From assembly GCA_011391285.1 (NCBI GenBank), contig JAABQU010000289.1, positions 1 through 8,737 of the forward strand: DNA of 8,737 nt, in the 5' to 3' direction. The stretch's first letter is position 1, and every line of letters starts with the position of its first letter. Of this stretch, positions 4,826-8,737 are shown piece after piece. The position numbers were made by a program, and so were the translations under genes. Below the pieces are notes generated by a model. That model was not told where the DNA came from, did no database searches, and saw nothing but the letters and a program-made list of their open reading frames with translations. This stretch comes from Thiobacillus sp. (GTDB taxonomy: Bacteria; Pseudomonadota; Gammaproteobacteria; Burkholderiales; Thiobacillaceae).

Positions 4826-6616
4826 TCAGGGAATGCGGTCCTCCCAGTCGTCCCACGCCACGTCGAAGCGCTTGAGATAGCCGCTGACGGCAGAGCCCAC
4901 GGTCGGAAAGAAGAGTTCCTCGCCCAGCCGGGCGAACAGGCCGAAGCGCTTGAGCTTGTCCTTGACCGGATCCTTCATGCCGGCGAAGCACAGTTCGATC
5001 CCGGCCGCCTGCAGTGTCTCGTCCAGTTCGGCCAGCATGTCGGCAGAGGTCACGTCCACGCTGGTGACCGGTTCGGCCGAAACAACCAGCCAACGCACCG
5101 GCGTAGGCGAGTTTGATACCGCTTCAAGCACGCGTCCCTGGAACAATTCGGCGTTGGCGAAGAACAGCGGCGCATCCCAGCGGAACAGGACCAGGCCGGG
5201 AATCTGCCGGGCGTCGGGATAGCGCGTGATGTCGTGGTAGCCCTTGACGCCGTCGGCGCGCCCCAGCACCGCAGAGTACGGACGCCAGCCATCCCACAGG
5301 AATTCGATCACGGCAATCAGGATCGCCAGGCCGATGCCTGGAATCGCGCCCAGCACGGCGACGCCGACGGTGCAGACGACCGACAGCCAGAACTCCCAGC
5401 GCTGGATGCGATAGATGCGGCGCAGGTCGGCGAACTCGAACAGGCCGATGGCCGACGCGATCACCACCGCAGCCAGTGCGCTGGTGGGCAAGTTCTGCAG
5501 CAGGTCTGGCGCCACCACCAACAGCAGGGCAACTGCCAGTGCGCCGACGACGCCGGTCAGCTGGGTTTTAGACCCCGCGGCCTCGGCTACAGGCGTGCGC
5601 GACGAACTGCTGCTGATCGGAAAGCCCTGAAAAAACCCGGCCGCCAGGTTGGCCACGCCGAGCCCCACCATCTCCTGGTTGGGATCGACATAGGTTCGGG
5701 TGCGCGCCGCGTAGACGCGCGAGAGCACGCTGGTATCGGCGAACGACACCAGGGCGACAGCAAGCCCGCCGGTCAGGACAGGGACGATATCGGCAGCGGT
5801 GATCCACGGGATGGCGAACGCGGGCAGGCCTTGCGGCAGCGAACCGAGCACCGACACATCCGCACGCGCAGCCAGCTCCAGCACGCCCACCACAACGGTC
5901 GCGCCCACCACGGCGACCAGGATGCCCGGTATGCGCTTGTGTCCCTTGAGCAGCAGGATCACCGCCAGGGTGGCCGCACCGACCGCGAATGTGGTCCAGT
6001 TGCTCATGCCCTCCAGCACCGCTGAAGCGATGGCCCACAAATTTCTCAGCGGTCCGTCGCTGTCGATCGAAAAGCCGAACAGCTTGGGCAGCTGGCTGAT
6101 CAGCACCGTCAGCGCAATGCCGTTCATGTAGCCATAGCGGATCGGCTTGGACAACAGTTCGGTAATGAAACCCAGCCGCGCCAGACCGGCCACGATGCAG
6201 ACGATCCCCGACACCACCGCCATCATGGCGGCCAGGGCGATGGCGCGCATCGGGTCGCCGCCCGACAGCGGCAGGACGACGGCAAGGATGACCGCGGCCA
6301 GCGAGGAATCAGGGCCCAGCACCAGGATGCGGCTGGGGCCGAACAGCGCATACGCCAGCAGCGGAATGATCGTCGCGTACAGGCCATAAATGCCCGGCAC
6401 CCCCGATGCCACCGCATAGGCGATGCCGACTGGCACCAGCATCGTCGTCAATACCAGCCCGGCGACGATGTCGTGCCGCAGCCAAGCCACTTCATAGCTG
6501 CGCAAGGTTTGCAGCCCCGGCAGCCAGCGGATCCAGCCACGCTGATCGGCGCTTTTCTGCTGGCGCGGGATGCGGCCCGGTTCCGGGGGTTGTGGTGCTG
6601 GGGCGAGGTCACTCAT
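4826..6616 (-). CDS. SulP-family (SLC26-like) anion transporter with STAS domain
   Basis: 596-residue inner-membrane anion permease, a normal length for SulP proteins. After a hydrophilic N-terminus comes the family signature region (LVPVGIAYAVASGVPGIYGL, ~61-80, then YATIIPLLAYALFGPSR) and ten or more hydrophobic segments to about residue 430. The hallmark VGLGVANLAAGFFQGFP and SSSSSRTPVAEAAGSKTQLT block is present at about 320-360. A cytoplasmic STAS domain follows (~450-575), with LVLFRWDAPLFFANAELFQ and the loop TSVDVTSADML. Members carry sulfate, bicarbonate or other anions; the substrate cannot be read from sequence. ATG 6616 is chosen because an 11-codon leader ORF with a good SD ends on it by ATGA overlap; an in-frame ATG at 6643 would add nine residues but sits 12 nt from that SD. 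No carbonic anhydrase or sulfate-assimilation gene is adjacent. Confidence 0.93.
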   Translation of the reverse strand: MSDLAPAPQPPEPGRIPRQQKSADQRGWIRWLPGLQTLRSYEVAWLRHDIVAGLVLTTMLVPVGIAYAVASGVPGIYGLYATIIPLLAYALFGPSRILVLGPDSSLAAVILAVVLPLSGGDPMRAIALAAMMAVVSGIVCIVAGLARLGFITELLSKPIRYGYMNGIALTVLISQLPKLFGFSIDSDGPLRNLWAIASAVLEGMSNWTTFAVGAATLAVILLLKGHKRIPGILVAVVGATVVVGVLELAARADVSVLGSLPQGLPAFAIPWITAADIVPVLTGGLAVALVSFADTSVLSRVYAARTRTYVDPNQEMVGLGVANLAAGFFQGFPISSSSSRTPVAEAAGSKTQLTGVVGALAVALLLVVAPDLLQNLPTSALAAVVIASAIGLFEFADLRRIYRIQRWEFWLSVVCTVGVAVLGAIPGIGLAILIAVIEFLWDGWRPYSAVLGRADGVKGYHDITRYPDARQIPGLVLFRWDAPLFFANAELFQGRVLEAVSNSPTPVRWLVVSAEPVTSVDVTSADMLAELDETLQAAGIELCFAGMKDPVKDKLKRFGLFARLGEELFFPTVGSAVSGYLKRFDVAWDDWEDRIP

Positions 6617-6648
6617 GGTTTTGTCTCGGCTCGGTTGGTCCATTCCAT
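6613..6648 (-). CDS. Putative 11-residue leader ORF overlapping the sulP start
   Basis: Minus-strand ATG 6648 encodes MEWTNRAETKP and stops with TGA 6615-6613, which overlaps the sulP ATG (6616-6614) as ATGA. GGAG (6659-6656) lies 7 nt before this ATG, a better SD spacing than for either sulP start candidate (12 nt for 6643, none clear for 6616). The arrangement suggests translation of the leader followed by reinitiation at sulP. The peptide has no run of one amino acid and no clear attenuator hairpin. The ATG is one of three created by the AATGG repeat, so coincidence is possible. Confidence 0.35.
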   Translation of the reverse strand: MEWTNRAETKP

Positions 6649-6654
6649 TCCATT
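6640..6654 (-). repeat. Three tandem AATGG pentamers at the sulP translation start
   Basis: The minus strand reads AATGG three times in tandem, placing ATGs at 6653, 6648 and 6643, one in each reading frame. Only 6643 is in frame with sulP; the one at optimal SD spacing (6648) opens the leader ORF. Gain or loss of one pentamer would change which frame sits at the best distance from GGAG. Three copies is short for active slippage. Confidence 0.6.
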
Positions 6655-6660
6655 ACTCCG

Positions 6661-6878
6661 CTAGCTGTCAGTCAGGCGCATGCGGCAGATGCGAACGCCT
6701 GCATCGTCCGGGTCGGGCGTGATGCTGAAACCGAGACGAATGGCAAGCTTCAGCATCGTCTGGTCAAGCGCGCGCGCCCGAGGCCCAGGCCACCATGGTC
6801 GGCGGCAACCGTTATCGCAAAATCGTATCGGCTCGGATCGTTCCCGAGCAAAAAGATGGCGAACAACATATCTCACCA
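6661..6878 (-). pseudogene. Degenerate GNAT acetyltransferase
   Basis: Pieces of one GNAT N-acetyltransferase lie in order on the minus strand but in different frames. Near 6876 a VRYVV stretch appears. Then 6839-6777 reads DPSRYDFAITVAADHGGLGL, which is strand beta4 plus the acetyl-CoA-binding motif A (V-x-x-D-x-x-G-x-G-L-G). After a frame change, 6661 to about 6758 reads MLKLAIRLGFSITPDPDDAG and then VRICRMRL before TAG at 6663-6661, the usual C-terminus (M-L-x-L-A-x-x-L-G-F). The ~35 residues normally between motif A and MLKLA are missing, and the parent N-terminus cannot be found upstream. The wording resembles the GNAT domain fused to ADP-forming acyl-CoA synthetases (Pat-like lysine acetyltransferases), but a stand-alone GNAT is equally possible. 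It lies 45 bp from the sulP start and occupies much of the sulP-xfp spacer. At least two frameshifts and one deletion mean no working product. Confidence 0.6.
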
Positions 6879-7066
6879 TAGCTCAAGTGCGCACGAGCTT
6901 GGTTCCAGATACATTCGCCCGTGCCAGCGTGAAATGAGAATCGCTGTCACGGCGCATCACGCTCAGCGTCTCAAATGTCACAAGCGTGCTAAAAAACTTG
7001 AGTAGACTGGGTTTGATTGCTCGCCCGATTGGCGCGACAAGCAAGTGTAAAAAAGCGGGGAGACTG

Positions 7067-7126
7067 ATGATGAAAAACATACAAGGCAGGCTCTTTCAGT
7101 TCTGTTTTAAAGAGGAGACTCAATGA
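7067..7126 (+). CDS. Putative 19-residue leader ORF coupled to xfp
   Basis: ATG 7067 (or ATG 7070) encodes [19 protein letters not shown] and ends with TGA 7124-7126, overlapping the xfp ATG at 7123 as ATGA. It has its own strong SD, GGGGAG (7057-7062), 4 nt from the first ATG and 7 nt from the second. The xfp SD (7111-7117) lies inside it, at the KEE codons. This is a classic coupling layout: ribosomes finishing the leader would release directly at the xfp start. The peptide carries three Phe in FQFCF but no long codon run, and I see no attenuator hairpin. Whether it is translated, or is the relic of a duplicated start site, is open. Confidence 0.45.
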   Translation: MMKNIQGRLFQFCFKEETQ

Positions 7127-8737
7127 TGGACAATGCGACGCGCACCCCCGAATCCACGCACACCCCGCTCAACCCCGAGGAATTGCGGCTGATCCACGCC
7201 TGGTGGCGCGCCTGCAACTACCTCGCGGTCGGCATGATCTACCTGCGCGACAACCCGCTGCTCAAGGAGCCGCTCAAAATCGAGCACGTCAAGCATCGTC
7301 TGCTCGGCCACTGGGGCGCGAGCCCGGCGTTGTCCTTCACCTGGGCGCACCTCAACCGCCTGATCAAGCGCGACGATCTTGACGTGATCTTCATGGCCGG
7401 CCCAGGCCATGGCGCGCCGGGCGTGCTCGGGCCAGTCTATCTGGAAGGCACCTACTCCGAGGTCTACCCGGACAAGAGCGCGGATGCCGAAGGCTTGCAG
7501 AAATTCTTCAAGCAGTTCTCCTTCCCCGGCCACATCGGCTCGCATGTCACCCCGGAAACGCCGGGCTCGATCCATGAAGGCGGCGAGCTCGGCTACAGCC
7601 TGTCACACGCCTACGGTGCCTGTCTCGACAACCCCGACCTCATCGTCGCCTGCGTGGTCGGCGACGGCGAGGCCGAGACCGGGCCGCTCGCCACCGCCTG
7701 GCATTCCAACAAGTTCATCAACCCGATCCGCGACGGCGCGGTGCTGCCGATCCTCAACCTCAACGGCTACAAGATCGCCAATCCGACCATCCTCGCGCGC
7801 ATCAGCCACGAGGAACTGGAGGCGCTGTTCGTCGGCTACGGCTACACGCCCTATTTCGTCGAAGGCGACGACCCCGACAGCATGCACCAGCACATGGCCG
7901 CCACGCTGGAAACCGCCATCGCGGACATCCGCGCGGTGCAGCAGGCCGCGCGCGCCTCGGGCGTGGCGGAACGGCCGCGCTGGCCGATGATCGTGCTGCG
8001 CTCGCCCAAGGGCTGGACCGGTCCGAAGGAGATCAATGGCCACAAGGCCGAGGGTTCGTGGCGCTCGCACCAGGTGCCGTTCTCCGACGTGCGCAGCAAT
8101 CCCGCGCATTTGCAGCTGCTGGAAGACTGGATGAAGAGCTACCGGCCCGAGGAACTGTTCGACGCCGAGGGGCGGCTGGTGCCCGAACTGCGCGCGCTCG
8201 CCCCCACCGGCACGCGGCGCATGAGCGCCAACCTGCACACCAACGGCGGGCTGCTGCGGCGCGATCTGAAGCTGCCGGATTTCCGCGACTACGCGGTGGA
8301 CGTGCAACAGGCCGGCAAGGCACTGGTCGAGAATACCAAGCCGCTGGGTGAATTCCTGCGCGACGTGATGCGCGACAACATGACCAATTTCCGCGTGTTC
8401 GGTCCCGACGAGACTGCCTCCAACCGACTGCAGGCAATCTACGAGGTGAGCAAGAAGGTGTGGATGGCCGACTTCTATCCGGAGGATGCCGACGGCGGCG
8501 AACTGTCGCGCGACGGCCGGGTGATGGAGATGCTGTCCGAGCACACCCTGATCGGCTGGCTGGAAGGCTATCTGCTGTCCGGCCGCCACGGTTTCTTCCA
8601 CACCTACGAGGCCTTCGCCCACATCATCGATTCAATGTTCAACCAGCACGCCAAGTGGTTGGACATCAGCAAGAATCATGTGCCGTGGCGCGCCTCGGTG
8701 GCGTCGCAGAACATCCTGCTGTCGTCCACCGTCTGGC
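7123..8737 (+). CDS. xfp: Phosphoketolase (xylulose-5-phosphate/fructose-6-phosphate), 3' end outside window
   Basis: Thiamine-diphosphate enzyme cleaving xylulose-5-P (and often fructose-6-P) with phosphate to acetyl-phosphate plus glyceraldehyde-3-P (or erythrose-4-P); cytoplasmic. The frame is open from ATG 7123 to the window end, 538 codons of a usual ~790-825. Family blocks: [19 protein letters not shown] at the N-terminus, GPGHGAPG (~residues 92-99), [16 protein letters not shown], the phosphoketolase signature [15 protein letters not shown] (152-166), and the ThDP-binding GDGEAETG (180-187) continuing to the N of HSNKFINP. Later come [15 protein letters not shown] and the [10 protein letters not shown] block of the second domain; the C-terminal domain is cut off. 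SD AGAGGAG (7111-7117) lies 5 nt from ATG 7123 and 8 nt from ATG 7126, so either may be used. A leader ORF overlaps the start. An acetate kinase gene often follows xfp in bacteria; that position is off the window. Confidence 0.97.
   Translation, partial: MMDNATRTPESTHTPLNPEELRLIHAWWRACNYLAVGMIYLRDNPLLKEPLKIEHVKHRLLGHWGASPALSFTWAHLNRLIKRDDLDVIFMAGPGHGAPGVLGPVYLEGTYSEVYPDKSADAEGLQKFFKQFSFPGHIGSHVTPETPGSIHEGGELGYSLSHAYGACLDNPDLIVACVVGDGEAETGPLATAWHSNKFINPIRDGAVLPILNLNGYKIANPTILARISHEELEALFVGYGYTPYFVEGDDPDSMHQHMAATLETAIADIRAVQQAARASGVAERPRWPMIVLRSPKGWTGPKEINGHKAEGSWRSHQVPFSDVRSNPAHLQLLEDWMKSYRPEELFDAEGRLVPELRALAPTGTRRMSANLHTNGGLLRRDLKLPDFRDYAVDVQQAGKALVENTKPLGEFLRDVMRDNMTNFRVFGPDETASNRLQAIYEVSKKVWMADFYPEDADGGELSRDGRVMEMLSEHTLIGWLEGYLLSGRHGFFHTYEAFAHIIDSMFNQHAKWLDISKNHVPWRASVASQNILLSSTVW

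Noticed and set aside
5234..6025. 263-codon + strand frame inside sulP
   Set aside because: Asp/His/Gln/Arg-rich antisense shadow of the SulP membrane and STAS regions.
7013..7048. Sigma-54-like TGGC element or inverted repeat TTGCTCGCC/GGCGCGACAAGCAA as xfp control site
   Set aside because: The distance between GG and GC is 8 rather than 10 nt, and the inverted repeat pairs only with a 5-nt bulge; not enough to call an operator.
6880..7055. Sigma-70 promoter for xfp
   Set aside because: Candidates such as TTGAGT (6998) and TTGATT (7013) have no acceptable -10 box at 16-18 bp, so no specific promoter is claimed.
6883..7080. 65-codon minus-strand frame in the sulP-xfp spacer
   Set aside because: No good SD, no family resemblance, and it overlaps the xfp leader and its SD.
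7603..8622. 339-codon minus-strand frame inside xfp
   Set aside because: Antisense of a well-conserved phosphoketolase; its length comes from GC-rich codon bias, and its product has no recognisable motif.

Overview
This window looks like chromosomal DNA from a high-GC proteobacterium, most likely beta- or gammaproteobacterial. That placement is an inference from a proteobacterial-type glutaminyl-tRNA synthetase, GC-rich codon use in the core genes, a TonB-family protein and a SulP transporter; no rRNA or other marker is present to fix the taxon.

Layout. Positions 1-1086 hold the C-terminal two thirds of glnS. Directly behind it (1121-2685) lies a damaged, visibly less GC-rich accessory patch: the first ~39 codons of a type I restriction hsdR gene, an out-of-frame join to the tail of an unidentified gene, and a reverse transcriptase (RT) of the Abi/'unknown group' (defence-RT) kind. 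The RT gene is interrupted by an in-frame TAA at codon 19 but otherwise intact. On the opposite strand, 2793-3746 carries a small-module cluster: a BrnT-like toxin and ribbon-helix-helix antitoxin with overlapping ends and a recognisable promoter, then a decayed DUF4160 tail overlapping an intact DUF2442 gene. A TonB-family protein (3919-4767, +) converges with a SulP anion transporter (4826-6616, -).

Between sulP and the divergent phosphoketolase gene xfp (7123 to the window end, +) sits the wreck of a GNAT acetyltransferase (6661-6878, -). Both sulP and xfp are preceded by a short ORF with its own Shine-Dalgarno (SD) sequence, and in each case its stop codon overlaps the downstream start as ATGA. 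This suggests translational coupling or leader-peptide control. The stretch 6880-7055 holds no gene or promoter I can support.

How the parts fit. glnS, tonB, sulP and xfp are housekeeping or metabolic genes. The RT/hsdR remnant and the toxin-antitoxin modules form a small, decaying defence or mobile patch inserted after glnS. The most unusual items are the RT with its odd motif B and early stop, and the paired leader ORFs.
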